From NCBI RefSeq assembly GCF_900091555.1, contig NZ_FMCX01000003.1:558001-622000 (forward strand): 64,000 nucleotides of DNA. The letters are read 5' to 3'. Made by a program: the position numbers and the translations under genes. Below, one piece after another: positions 24,908-38,948 of this stretch; positions within the stretch are counted from its first letter, which is position 1, and each line of letters opens with the position of its first letter. The notes beneath the pieces are model-generated. The model had not been told where the DNA came from, searched no databases, and worked only from the letters and a program-made list of their open reading frames with translations. This stretch comes from Micromonospora mirobrigensis. Its GTDB lineage: Bacteria; Actinomycetota; Actinomycetes; Mycobacteriales; Micromonosporaceae.

Positions 24908-25674
24908 GACATCGCCTCCGTCGTTTCATCCGCGCCCGACCCGCTGACCCGTGCCTGGTGCAGCGGACACCGCCACGCGCGGCACGGCCGCGATTTCATC
25001 AGACAAGATCCTGTTTGGGAAGCGGCGGTGAGGCCGAGATCGGTCGCTCGGCATTCAACGTGTGATCCGGTCACCGAATACCGCCATCTTCCCGAGTCCC
25101 TGAACAGGGCATGTAACTCCAGAGTGGTCACCCGCTTATTCAAGGTGAGCATTTGTTAACAGTGAGTATCCTCACCATGCGGGACGGCCGTCCCGCCATG
25201 TGGCGAGGTGTTCCGAGGCCCATCCCCGCTCCGGCCACACGGTACGCGACCGTTGAGTGATCCTCCACTCAGGATCGGCGTCGCCGAGGGCGTTGAGTAG
25301 GCGCCCCCGCACGACGAGCCGCAGGAGGGCCCGAGGGGCGGCCGGCGCCCCTCGGCGGGGCCGCGTACGCCATTCCGACACCGGGTGGCGAGTCGGGCGG
25401 AATAGCGGGCCGCACGGACGCCGTACATCGAAGAATGAGCAATCATCGTCGCGTACGCAGCAGATCGGCATTGGTCACTGCCCAAGGCGTCGGGCGGCCG
25501 TGGGCGTCCCCGCCCGCGCCACCGGCCGGCCCGGCCCCGCCCTGTCGGCGAAGTGTCGGGGACCCGACCCGGCGAGCCCCTCCGGCGCACCGGATAGCCG
25601 CAGCTGGGGCCCGGTCGCCGCGCCGCGCGGTGCCAAGGTGGCGATCGGGCGCACCGGCCCGTAACGTGCGCGAC
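24908..25674. other. 767-base gap without a convincing gene
   Basis: Divergent region between cvnA and the large membrane-protein gene. Open frames here lack codon-position bias, recognisable motifs and ribosome-binding sites. The stretch around 25000-25170 is clearly AT-richer than its surroundings, as expected for promoters. Strong inverted repeats lie at 25144-25200 (separate entry). Confidence 0.6.
25144..25200. promoter_or_regulatory. Inverted-repeat cluster, possible operator or terminator
   Basis: GGTGAG (25144-25149) and CTCACC (25171-25176) flank an AT-rich 21-base centre containing GTTAAC. Directly next to them is the perfect 18-base palindrome GCGGGACGGCCGTCCCGC (25179-25196), flanked by CATG-like words. 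Function unknown. Confidence 0.4.
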
Positions 25675-28600
25675 ATGGCCAATCGGACGTGGAGCAGACC
25701 GCTGCTCACGGCGCTCGGGGCGAGCGTGCTGGCCGGGGCGGGCCAGCTCGGGATCGCGTACGGTTTCGGCATCGTCCGGCTGACCGGCGCGTTCACGGAC
25801 GGCTCGGTCAACCGGTGGCCGGCGCAGCTGGTCTGGGTGGGCTGGTTCGCGGCGATCGCGGCGGTGGCCGGGGCGGTCATCGCCGAGCGCCTGGGCCGCC
25901 GGGACGGGCCACCGACCCAGACCGCGCAGCAGCTCGCCGTGGCCGGTGCCGCCGCCCTGGGCGCGACCGTCGTCGCCCCGCTCTGCATGCAGCCCGCCCG
26001 GGCCGCGGAACTGCTCACCGTGGACCCGGTCTGGGCCGTCGGCATCTGCGCGATGCTCGGCGCGGTGGCCGGCGCGGCCGCGGCCCTCGCCGTGCTCCTC
26101 CGGCCGCCGCTGGGCTGGAACATGGCGCTGGTGGCCGCCGCGGTCTGGCTGCTCGCCGTGGTCTCCGTCGCACCGTCGCTGGCCGGCAGCGGACCGCTGC
26201 CCACCGTACGCCTCGGGGTGCTCGAACCGTCCTGGCTCGCGCCCGACGCGGCCGAGCGGCTGGCCATGCTGATCCTGCCGGCGGTGGCGCTGCTCGGCGG
26301 CGCGGCCACCGGCGCCCTGGCCCGTTGGCGGGGAGAGCCGCCGCTGGTCAGTGGCGGCAGCGGGGCGGCCGGGCCGGTGCTGGTGGCGTTCGCCTACCTG
26401 TCGGCCGGCCCGGGTGAGACCGCCGACCGCTACCAGCTCGCCCCCTATTACGGAGCCCTCATCGCGGTCGCCGCCGGGGTGCTCGGTTCGTCAGCGGCCA
26501 CCCTGCTGCGCTGGCCGCTCATCCCCGCCGCCGGTACGCGTCGGGACGCCCTCGAACCGACCGACATCCTCCGCCCGCTGCCCACCGGGACGGGGCTCCC
26601 GGTCGCCACCGAGACCGCGGCCGCCCCCGGCACCGCCGTCGCCCCGGCCGCCACCGACCTGTTCGCGTCCGCCCGGCCGGCCTCCGGGGCCACTCCGCCG
26701 CACTGGGACTGGCCGGCGACGGACACGCAGGCCGCTACGCCGGCTGCCCGCCCGGCCACCACCACGAGCCCGGGCAGCCCGGCCGCCCCGGTCACCGCGA
26801 CTCCGACCGCCACGGCCCCGGCCGCCGCCGATCCGGCCGCCGCCGATCCGGCTGCCGTCCTCCGGTCGGTCGACGATCCGCCCGCCCCCGGCCCGAACAC
26901 GGTCGACGGGTCCGCCGCCCCGGCCGGCCGAGGGAGGCAAACCCCGAGCGGAGCGCGACCGCCGGCCGCGACGCCGACGTCGGTGGCGAACGACCCGTCC
27001 TCGACGCCGACCGCCCCGGCTACCGGCCCGGTCGCCGACACCGACGAGCCGGCCGCTGCGCGGGCGGCGGTGGAGAGCCCGGCCGGGACGGATCCCGGCA
27101 CGACGACCGGCCCGCAGCCGACCGGCGCGGAGACCGCTGTCGCGGGGACGGCAGCGGCATCCACCAGCACCCGGCGTCCCAGCGCCGCGCGCCGCCGGTC
27201 GGACCGCACCACGTCGGCGACCCGGGCGCAGACCGAGGTGGCCGGCGGCTCGGCGGCACCGTCCGGCGACCCGGCACCCGCCGTTACGCCCGGGCGTGCC
27301 GTCCCTCGGTCCCGGAGCGCCGGTGCGACGGACGGCGCAACCGCGACTGGCCCGATCACGGCTGCCCCGACCGCGGCTGCCCCGACCGCAGCTGCCCCGA
27401 TCGCGGGCGGCACCGCCTCGGACGGCCCGACCGCGGGCGGCACGGCCGCAGCCGGCTCCGGCGGGAAGGCCCCGAGCCCGGACGGCGCGACGGCGGACGG
27501 CCCCACCCCGGCTGCTCCGGTCGAGGAGCTGTCCAAGGCGACCCCGCCGGTCGCGGCGGCGCGGCCCCGGAAGGGGGCCAGGGCCGCCGACCGCGCCGCC
27601 TCCGGCCCCGCCACGCCACCGGCGGCAGCCGCGACGACCGGCCAGGACGCGACCAACCCGGACGCGACCGGCCAGGACGCGACCGCGAAGGCGCTCAACC
27701 GGGACGTCGTGGCCAGCGCGACCGGCCGCGAAGGCGACGCCTCCGCCCCGGACACCGTCACCAGCACGGCCGGCCGGGAGAGCAACGCGACCAGTCCGGA
27801 CGCCACCACCAACGCGACCGGCTCGGACGCCACCACGGACACGACCGGCCCGGACGCCACCGCCGACGGGACCGGCCCGCGGACGGCTCCCGCCGTACCC
27901 GAGGCCGCGCCGGTGGCCGCCACCCGCCCGAGGCGACCGCGCGGCTCGCGGGCCGGCGTGGCGGCCGGACCGACCGGCGGCACGGTGGGACCGGCCACCG
28001 GTGAGGCGGCCGATCAGGTCGGCCGCGAGCCGGTCGGCCCGAACACCACGACGCCGGCTCCGACGTCACCCACGGTCGCCTTCTCCGGGTTCCCCGAGCA
28101 GAGCGCCGGACGTCCGGGACCGCTGCCGGCTTGGCCGGTCACTCCCGCGCCGGCGCCGCAGCCGCCCGCCGCTCCCGAAGCCGAGCGGGGCGCGCGCGTG
28201 GAGCGCACCGAGCCGTCCGGCGACGCGCCGGCCCCCCGTCCCCGGCACCGGGCACCCCTGCCCGACCTGGACCGGGCGGGGAGCTGGGACGCGTTCGGCA
28301 ACGGTTTCCGGCGGACCGCGCCCGAGGCCGCGACCCCGGGCGTCCCGGCCCGACCGGCCGGCGAGGAGCCGGCGGTCCCCCGCCAGGCCGAGGGCCCGGC
28401 GGAGACCACCGAGCCGACGACCACCGAGCCGACGACCGCCGGGCCGACGACCGACGAGCCGGCCGCCGAGAAGCCGCGCCGGAAGCGCGGCCTGTTCCGG
28501 CGCAACCGGCCCCGGGCCGCCGAGCCGGCCGCCGCCCCGCCGGCGGACGAGCCGCTGCCGGCCAAGGACGAGGAGTACGTCGACTGGGTCACCGGGCTGG

Positions 28601-28677
28601 CCAACCCGACGCCCGAGGCCGAGTCCGGCTCCGAGCGCCGGTCGCTGCGCTCCACCGGCCGGCACCACCGCGACTGA
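25675..28677 (+). CDS. Multi-pass membrane protein with ~700-residue disordered tail
   Basis: A 1000-residue protein of unknown function. About eight hydrophobic helices occupy residues 7-280 (for example [34 protein letters not shown]). A long Ala/Pro/Thr/Asp-rich low-complexity region follows, with loose repeats such as T-A-A-P and D-A-T-x-x-T-G. The last ~120 residues are less degenerate, with a basic [12 protein letters not shown] patch and a near-terminal [11 protein letters not shown] motif. ATG 25675 lies ten bases after GTAACG and has no ribosome-binding site, so the mRNA may be leaderless. Micromonosporaceae carry similar membrane proteins, often of low conservation in the tail. Confidence 0.8.
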   Translation: MANRTWSRPLLTALGASVLAGAGQLGIAYGFGIVRLTGAFTDGSVNRWPAQLVWVGWFAAIAAVAGAVIAERLGRRDGPPTQTAQQLAVAGAAALGATVVAPLCMQPARAAELLTVDPVWAVGICAMLGAVAGAAAALAVLLRPPLGWNMALVAAAVWLLAVVSVAPSLAGSGPLPTVRLGVLEPSWLAPDAAERLAMLILPAVALLGGAATGALARWRGEPPLVSGGSGAAGPVLVAFAYLSAGPGETADRYQLAPYYGALIAVAAGVLGSSAATLLRWPLIPAAGTRRDALEPTDILRPLPTGTGLPVATETAAAPGTAVAPAATDLFASARPASGATPPHWDWPATDTQAATPAARPATTTSPGSPAAPVTATPTATAPAAADPAAADPAAVLRSVDDPPAPGPNTVDGSAAPAGRGRQTPSGARPPAATPTSVANDPSSTPTAPATGPVADTDEPAAARAAVESPAGTDPGTTTGPQPTGAETAVAGTAAASTSTRRPSAARRRSDRTTSATRAQTEVAGGSAAPSGDPAPAVTPGRAVPRSRSAGATDGATATGPITAAPTAAAPTAAAPIAGGTASDGPTAGGTAAAGSGGKAPSPDGATADGPTPAAPVEELSKATPPVAAARPRKGARAADRAASGPATPPAAAATTGQDATNPDATGQDATAKALNRDVVASATGREGDASAPDTVTSTAGRESNATSPDATTNATGSDATTDTTGPDATADGTGPRTAPAVPEAAPVAATRPRRPRGSRAGVAAGPTGGTVGPATGEAADQVGREPVGPNTTTPAPTSPTVAFSGFPEQSAGRPGPLPAWPVTPAPAPQPPAAPEAERGARVERTEPSGDAPAPRPRHRAPLPDLDRAGSWDAFGNGFRRTAPEAATPGVPARPAGEEPAVPRQAEGPAETTEPTTTEPTTAGPTTDEPAAEKPRRKRGLFRRNRPRAAEPAAAPPADEPLPAKDEEYVDWVTGLANPTPEAESGSERRSLRSTGRHHRD

Positions 28678-28711
28678 CCGCCCCGGGCCGGGTGCCGGAC
28701 GGCCCGGGCGG
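28678..28711. terminator. Bidirectional hairpin between convergent genes
   Basis: CCGCCCCGGGCCG (28678-28690) pairs with CGGCCCGGGCGG (28700-28711) apart from one bulged C. It fills the whole 34-base gap between the membrane-protein gene and thiC. Confidence 0.65.
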
Positions 28712-33878
<5,167 letters not shown>

Positions 33879-33886
33879 GTCCGCAA

Positions 33887-33939
33887 GGAAGGGCCCCCTG
33901 TTAACGCCTCCGGTATAGGAAGGGCCCCCTCTTAACACG
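33887..33939 (+). repeat. 53-base paired repeat, copy C (thiE-thiO junction)
   Basis: Same 31+22 layout: first unit 33887-33917, second 33918-33939, each starting GGAAGGGCCCCCT. On the minus strand the TTAA word of the second unit supplies the TAA stop of thiE (33932-33934), and the first unit ends eight bases before the thiO start. It therefore makes up the whole intercistronic region of the operon here. Confidence 0.9.
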
Positions 33940-34558
33940 TCAGGGCCCCGAGCAGCTCCGCCGTGGCGCGCGCCGGGTCGGCCGCGCCGGAGACCGCCCC
34001 GACCACCGCCACCCCGTACGCGCCGGCGGCCCGCAACCCCGGCACCGCCGCCACGGTCACCCCGCCGATGGCGATCACCGGTACGGCCACCGCCTCGGCG
34101 ACCGCACGCAGCCCGGCCGGCCCGATCGGGTCGGGCAGCCCGGTCTTCGTGCTGGTCAGGTGGCACGGGCCGACGCCCAGGTAGCTGGCACCGGCGGCGA
34201 CCGCCGCGGCCGCGGTGGCCGGTTCCCGGGCGGTGGCGCCGAGCACGGCGGTCGAGCCGAGCACCCGCCGGGCCGCCCCGACCGGCAGGTCGTGCGCGCC
34301 GACGTGGCCGCCCGCCGCGCCGACCGCCAGGGCCACGTGCAACCGGTCGTTGACCAGGCAGGTCGCCCCGTACGCGGCGCAGAGCGTCACCGCCCGACGG
34401 GCCAGGTCGTACGCCTGCCGGTCGGTGGCGGTGTCCTCGACGCGGACCTGGACGACCAGCTCGGAGCGGGCGACCGGCAGGGCGGCGCGGAGCACCGCGA
34501 GCGGGTTCCGGCCGGGCCGGGTGTCGGTGATCAGATGCAGTCGCCCCAGGGACGGCAC
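33932..34558 (-). CDS. thiE: Thiamine-phosphate synthase
   Basis: A 208-residue TIM-barrel enzyme joining HMP-PP and thiazole phosphate to thiamine phosphate. VNDRLHVAL (pyrophosphate/Mg site), GAHDLP, GPCHLTSTKTGLPDPIG and VIAIGGV are present. The first motif reads VQVRVED instead of the usual QLR(E/D)K, a small deviation. It is the first gene after the TPP riboswitch; ATG 34558 has GGGAGG nine bases upstream, inside the riboswitch 3' end. The last codons and stop (LTC-TAA) lie in or next to repeat copy C, so the C-terminus may have been remodelled by it. Confidence 0.93.
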   Translation of the reverse strand: MPSLGRLHLITDTRPGRNPLAVLRAALPVARSELVVQVRVEDTATDRQAYDLARRAVTLCAAYGATCLVNDRLHVALAVGAAGGHVGAHDLPVGAARRVLGSTAVLGATAREPATAAAAVAAGASYLGVGPCHLTSTKTGLPDPIGPAGLRAVAEAVAVPVIAIGGVTVAAVPGLRAAGAYGVAVVGAVSGAADPARATAELLGALTC

Positions 34559-34566
34559 GGCAACGC

Positions 34567-34655
34567 TCCTCCCTGCGCCGGCATTACCCGGATCAGGTTC
34601 GACGGTCGGGGGCTTCAGCCCCCCTCTCAGCCCGGTGCACCGGGCTCCCGTGGGT
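34567..34655 (-). promoter_or_regulatory. TPP riboswitch (THI element) before thiE
   Basis: On the minus strand the conserved CTGAGA, then ACCGTCGAACCTGATC and GGGTAATGCCGGCGCAGGGAGG elements of the TPP aptamer appear in order, closed by GGGAGCCC pairing. The GGGAGG ribosome-binding site of thiE (34568-34573) lies at its 3' edge, so ligand binding would hide it and lower translation of the whole thi operon. TACGGT at 34669-34674 could be its -10 box. Confidence 0.92.
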
Positions 34656-34835
34656 CACTTGCGGGCCTACCGTACGACGTCCCCCGTGGCCGGCGGAAGA
34701 CCGGGTGACGTTTTTCCCACCCACCGTCCCGAGTGGAACTTCGGGACTGACGGTGGCCGGGTCGTCACGCCATGCTGTCCGGATGCCCTCGTCCGCCCGG
34801 GTTCCGCGCCGCCTGACATTCCTTCCTGCGCACAC

Positions 34836-34870
34836 CGACGCCCCGGCACCGCGGCGGTGTCGGGGCGTCG
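34836..34870 (-). terminator. Terminator hairpin after aldo/keto reductase
   Basis: CGACGCCCCG (34836-34845) pairs with CGGGGCGTCG (34861-34870), and CACCGC pairs with GCGGTG inside. TCGGGGCG is tandemly repeated right next to it. It lies just past the reductase stop. Confidence 0.65.
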
Positions 34871-34888
34871 GGGCGTCGGGGCGTGCGG

Positions 34889-35833
34889 TCAGAGGATGGC
34901 GTCGAGGGCGGCCAGGTCCTCGTCGGTGGGCTGCCAGGTGCCAGCCTCGGCGTTGGCGCGTACCTGCTCGGGGGTGGTGGCGCCGGCGATGACAGAGGTC
35001 ACCGCGGGCCGGGCGGCCAGCCCGCCGATGGCCACCTGGAGCATGCCGATCCCGCGCTCGGCCGCGTACGCCTCGATGGCCTCGATGGTGTCCCAGTCGG
35101 CGGCGGCGAGGCGCTGGGCGTACCGGCCACCACCGGCGAGCCGGCTGCCGGCGGGCGGGGCGGAGTTGCGCTGGTACTTGCCGGTGAGCAGCCCGTTGGC
35201 GAGCGGGAAGAACGGCAGCATGCCGAGCCCGAAGCGCTCGCAGGCGGGGATCACCTCGGCCTCGACGGAGCGTTCCAGCAGCGAGTAGTGGTTCTGGGCG
35301 CTGACGAAGCGGGACCGTCCGGTGGAGGAGGCCACCCAGTCGGCGTCGGCGATCTGCCAGCCGGCGAAGTTGGAGTTGCCCAGGTAGCGGACCTTCCCGG
35401 CGCGGACCAGGTCGTCCAGCGCGGCGAGGGTCTCCTCGATCGGCGTTTCCGGGTCCGGCTCGTGCATCTGGTACAGGTCGATGTGGTCGGTGCCGAGGCG
35501 GCGCAGCGACGCCTCCACCGCGCGGGTGATGTAGCGGCGGGAGCCGCGGGCGTTGAAGTCCGGCCCGTTGAGGCCGTGCATGTCCATGCCGAACTTGGTG
35601 GCGAGCACGACGTCGTCCCGGCGGCCCTTGAGCGCCTGGCCGAGCAGTTCCTCGGAGCCGCCCTGCGGCTCGCCGTAGATGTCGGCGGTGTCGAAGAGGG
35701 TGATGCCGGCGTCGAGGGCGGCGTCGACCACCGCCCGGGTGCCGTCGAGGTCGAGCTTGCGGCCGAAGTTGTTGCAGCCGATGCCGACCACGGACACCAC
35801 GAGCCCGGAGTCGCCCAGCCGGCGGTAGGTCAT
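34889..35833 (-). CDS. Aldo/keto reductase
   Basis: A 314-residue NADPH-dependent (beta/alpha)8 oxidoreductase reducing aldehydes or ketones. The catalytic tetrad is D48 and Y53 (LFDTADIYG), K80 (VLATKFG) and H124 (LYQMHEPD). The C-terminal NADP-binding [18 protein letters not shown] is also intact. ATG 35833 begins the conserved [10 protein letters not shown]; a GTG nine bases further upstream is possible. It resembles actinobacterial YhdN/IolS-like reductases. Substrate unknown; its neighbours give no clue. Confidence 0.92.
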   Translation of the reverse strand: MTYRRLGDSGLVVSVVGIGCNNFGRKLDLDGTRAVVDAALDAGITLFDTADIYGEPQGGSEELLGQALKGRRDDVVLATKFGMDMHGLNGPDFNARGSRRYITRAVEASLRRLGTDHIDLYQMHEPDPETPIEETLAALDDLVRAGKVRYLGNSNFAGWQIADADWVASSTGRSRFVSAQNHYSLLERSVEAEVIPACERFGLGMLPFFPLANGLLTGKYQRNSAPPAGSRLAGGGRYAQRLAAADWDTIEAIEAYAAERGIGMLQVAIGGLAARPAVTSVIAGATTPEQVRANAEAGTWQPTDEDLAALDAIL

Positions 35834-35971
35834 CTCAGTCACGCGTCCCACCCTATGCCGGCCCCCGGCCGGCCAGCCCGGCCACGCCGACCAGGCCGCA
35901 CCGCAGCGGGCCACCGGACCACGCCGGGCCGGACCGCGCCGTGGCCAGGCCGGGCGCCGAAACGGGGCGGC

Positions 35972-36523
35972 TCAGCCGAGCACGTCGGCGACCAGCCGCC
36001 GCGCGGCGTCGACGGTCGCCGCCAGCTCCTCCGGCGTACGGCCGACCGAACCGAGCAGCGCCTGCGCCCGGGAGGTGAAGTCCGGTGGCGCACCGGGCAG
36101 CCGGCCGGCGGAGGCGATCATGCCCTTCTCGTTGACCAGCCAACGCCCGGCCCGCCCGTGCAACGCCTGGACGAGCACGCCGACCGCCCGGAACAGGCAG
36201 CCGGCCACGTACCCGCTGTCCCCGGCGGAGGCCGCCTTGGCGGCGTTGTCGACCAGGAAACCGGCCTCCCAGCCGCCGCCCCGCAGCGCCTCGCCCAGCG
36301 CCGGCGGGTACGCCGCCGTCTCCGCGCGCAGCGCGGCCAGCTCGCCGGTCGGGTCGGCCAGCACCCGGCACAGCGCCACCTCGCCGGCGTACGCGTGGGA
36401 GTAGAAGCCGAGCGGGTGCCCCGGCTGAACCCCCACCTCGTAGCGGCCGGCGCGGCAGTCGGCCCAGGTACGGCGTACCCGGTCGAGGTCGCAGATCCGC
36501 GCCGCCAGCTCCGCGTCGATCAC
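35972..36523 (-). CDS. Nucleotidyltransferase-like protein lacking its catalytic N-terminal domain
   Basis: A 183-residue protein matching, from memory, only the C-terminal helical part of a family of actinobacterial nucleotidyltransferase-domain proteins of about 260 residues: LDRVRRTWADCRAGRYEVG, WEAGFLVDNAAKAASAGD, AVGVLVQALHGRAGRWLVNEKG and GRLPGAPPDF. The usual N-terminal GS-x(n)-DxD catalytic fold is absent. The GTG start overlaps the stop of the ABC-F gene (GTGA), leaving no room for the missing part. It may be a truncated remnant still translated by coupling. Start and function are uncertain. Confidence 0.55.
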   Translation of the reverse strand: MIDAELAARICDLDRVRRTWADCRAGRYEVGVQPGHPLGFYSHAYAGEVALCRVLADPTGELAALRAETAAYPPALGEALRGGGWEAGFLVDNAAKAASAGDSGYVAGCLFRAVGVLVQALHGRAGRWLVNEKGMIASAGRLPGAPPDFTSRAQALLGSVGRTPEELAATVDAARRLVADVLG

Positions 36524-38196
36524 GCCACGTCCCAGACCGGCTCGGGGACCTCCACCACGTCCCCGTCGCCACGGAAGAGCAGGAACCGGTCGAAGGTGCG
36601 GGTGAACCAGCGGTCGTGGGTGACCGCGACCACCGTGCCGGCGAATGCGGCGAGCCCCGCCTCCAGGGCCTCGGCGGAGGCCAGGTCCAGGTTGTCGGTG
36701 GGCTCGTCGAGCAGGAGCAGGGTCGCCCCGGAGAGCTCCAGCAGCAGGACCAGGAACCGGGCCTGCTGGCCGCCGGAGAGGCTGCCGAACCGCTGGTCGC
36801 CCTGGCCGGCCAGCTCGTAGCGGCCGAGCGCCGCCATCGCCGCGTGCCGGTCCATCCCGGCCCGGTGCTCGTCGCCCCGCCAGAGGATGTCGACCAGCGA
36901 CTTCTCCGTCAGCTCCGGCCGGTCGTGGGTCTGGGAGAAGTGGCCGGGGCGGACCCGGGCGCCGAGGCGTACCACCCCGGCGTGGGCGACCGGGGCCAGG
37001 GCGGCGGCGCCGACCGGGGTGTGGGCCGGGTCCGGGTCGGTGCCGCCGCGGGCCAGCAGCCGCAGGAAGTGCGACTTGCCGGTCCCGTTGGCGCCGAGCA
37101 CGGCGAGCCGGTCGCCGTACCAGAGCTCCAGGTCGAAGGGGTAGGTCAGGCCGTCGAGCTCCAGCTGCTCGGCGATCACCGCACGCTTGCCGGTCCGCCC
37201 GCCGGTCAGCCGCATCCGGATGTCCTGGTCCTTCGGGGGTACGGGCGGCGGCCCGGCCTCCTCGAACCGGCGCAGCCGGGTCTGCGCCGACTGGTAGCGC
37301 GACGCCATGTCCGAGTTGTACGCGGCCTTCTGCTTGTACATCAGCATCAGCTCGCGCAGCTTCTGGTGTTCCTCGTCCCAGCGTTTGCGCAGCTCGTCGA
37401 GGCGGGCGTGCCGGGCCACCCGCGCGGAGTGCCAGCTGGCGAAGCCCGCCGGGTGCACCCAGGCGCTGCCGCCCTCGACGGCGACCACCCGGTCGGCGGT
37501 ACGCGCCAGCAGCTCCCGGTCGTGCGAGACGTAGAGCACCGACTTGGCGGACTCGCGCAGCCGAGCCTCCAGCCAGCGCTTGCCGGGCACGTCGAGGAAG
37601 TTGTCCGGCTCGTCGAGGAGGAGCACCTCGTCGGGGCCGCGGAGCAGCAGCTCCAGCGCGAAGCGCTTCTGCTGCCCACCGGAGAGGGTCCGCACCGGCC
37701 GGTCCCGGGCGGCGTCCCAGGGCAGGCCGAGCACGATGGTGGTGACGGTGTCGAAGAGCACCTCGGCGTCGTACCCGCCGGCCTCGCCCCAGGCGGCGAG
37801 CGCGTCCGCGTACGCCAGCTGGGCCTTGCCGGCGGCGGTGCTGTACCTGCCGCGGATCTCGGCCGACCGCATGGCCGTCTCGGTGTCGACCAGCCGGCGG
37901 CCGGCGTCGCGCAGCGCGGGTGGGGCCAGCGACAGAGCCAGGTCGGCGAGGGTGGACTCGTCGCCGATCATGCCGATGAACTGCCGCATCACGCCGAGCC
38001 CGCCGGAGCGGGCGATGGCGCCGGTGGTCACCGGCAGGTCGCCGGCGACCATCCGCAGCAGGGTCGTCTTGCCGGCGCCGTTCGGCCCGACCAGGGCGAC
38101 CTTGGCGCCCTCACCGACCCGGAACGACACGTCGGTGAGGAGTTCCCGACCGTCGGGCAGGATGTGCCCGACCCCTGCCACGTCCACGTATCCCAC
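36520..38196 (-). CDS. ABC-F family ATPase
   Basis: A 558-residue soluble protein with two ABC domains and no membrane segment, the ABC-F class that acts on ribosomes (translation factors such as EttA, or antibiotic protection). First Walker A GPNGAGKTT is at residues 37-45 and the signature LSGGQQKRFALELLL; the second set is GANGTGKSH and LSGGQQARFLVLLLEL, with LLLLDEPTDNLD. The inter-domain linker (about 245-320) is Arg/Lys-rich and helical. GTG start at 38196. Whether it is a housekeeping factor or a resistance protein cannot be decided from sequence. Confidence 0.92.
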   Translation of the reverse strand: MGYVDVAGVGHILPDGRELLTDVSFRVGEGAKVALVGPNGAGKTTLLRMVAGDLPVTTGAIARSGGLGVMRQFIGMIGDESTLADLALSLAPPALRDAGRRLVDTETAMRSAEIRGRYSTAAGKAQLAYADALAAWGEAGGYDAEVLFDTVTTIVLGLPWDAARDRPVRTLSGGQQKRFALELLLRGPDEVLLLDEPDNFLDVPGKRWLEARLRESAKSVLYVSHDRELLARTADRVVAVEGGSAWVHPAGFASWHSARVARHARLDELRKRWDEEHQKLRELMLMYKQKAAYNSDMASRYQSAQTRLRRFEEAGPPPVPPKDQDIRMRLTGGRTGKRAVIAEQLELDGLTYPFDLELWYGDRLAVLGANGTGKSHFLRLLARGGTDPDPAHTPVGAAALAPVAHAGVVRLGARVRPGHFSQTHDRPELTEKSLVDILWRGDEHRAGMDRHAAMAALGRYELAGQGDQRFGSLSGGQQARFLVLLLELSGATLLLLDEPTDNLDLASAEALEAGLAAFAGTVVAVTHDRWFTRTFDRFLLFRGDGDVVEVPEPVWDVA

Positions 38197-38233
38197 GCCG
38201 GCATCGTGCCCGAACCGCCGCCGGGAGCGACAT

Positions 38234-38845
38234 TCAATTACGGGTGACGCGCAGCACCCGGTAGCCCTTCTGGCTGGCCGTCCGGTCGACCTGCCAGCCC
38301 TGCTCGTCGACGAGCCAGCGCTGCAACGAGTCCCCGCCGAGGTGCCGGGCGACGACCAGCCAGCCGACGCCGTCCGGGGCGAGCCGGGGCAGCCAGCGGC
38401 GCAGCAGTTCGTGCAGTTCGGCCTTGCCGATCCGGATCGGCGGGTTCGACCAGAGCTGGGTGAACGTCACGTCGCCCGGTACGTCGTCGGGGGCGACGGC
38501 GCGGATCCGTCCGGCGGCGCCGACCCGTTCGGCGTTCGCGGCGGTCAGCGCCCGGGCCCGTTCGTTGACGTCGACCGCCCAGACGGTGGCGGCGGGGGCG
38601 GTGCTGGCCAGCACGCAGCTGATCGGTCCGAAACCGCAGCCGAGGTCGAGCAGGGCGCCGGTGGTGTCGGGGTCGGGCAGCTCCGCCTTGCGCAGCAGCA
38701 CCGCGGTGCCGGGGTCGAGCCGGTCGGCGGAGAAGACCCCGCCGGCGGAGTGCAGCGTGTAGTCGCGCCCGGCGACGGAGAACTCGACCTCGCGGGGCTT
38801 CCCGGCGGTCGAGGGTGCGGTGCTGAAGTAGTGGTCCCCGGTCAC
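38234..38845 (-). CDS. RsmC-like class I methyltransferase
   Basis: A 203-residue methyltransferase with a single small MTS domain: LDLGCGFGPI (residues 66-75) binds SAM, and the catalytic NPP motif (N134-P136 in WSNPPIRIGK) indicates exocyclic amino-group methylation of a base, as in RsmC (16S rRNA G1207). It lacks the extra N-terminal half of E. coli RsmC, as usual in actinobacteria. GTG start at 38845. It lies 37 bases upstream of the ABC-F gene, likely co-transcribed. Confidence 0.85.
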   Translation of the reverse strand: MTGDHYFSTAPSTAGKPREVEFSVAGRDYTLHSAGGVFSADRLDPGTAVLLRKAELPDPDTTGALLDLGCGFGPISCVLASTAPAATVWAVDVNERARALTAANAERVGAAGRIRAVAPDDVPGDVTFTQLWSNPPIRIGKAELHELLRRWLPRLAPDGVGWLVVARHLGGDSLQRWLVDEQGWQVDRTASQKGYRVLRVTRN

Positions 38846-38948
38846 GCCTCATTCTCGCACCGCCGGTGCGACGCTCCCCGGACGGTACGGGCGTACCCTC
38901 TGGAAGGACTCGCACCGCAATTTACGGATATTAACCTCTAAAGGGACA

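Noticed and set aside
25156..25590. Small minus-strand gene in the cvnA-membrane protein gap
   Set aside because: No codon bias, no ribosome-binding site, and no recognisable domain in any frame.
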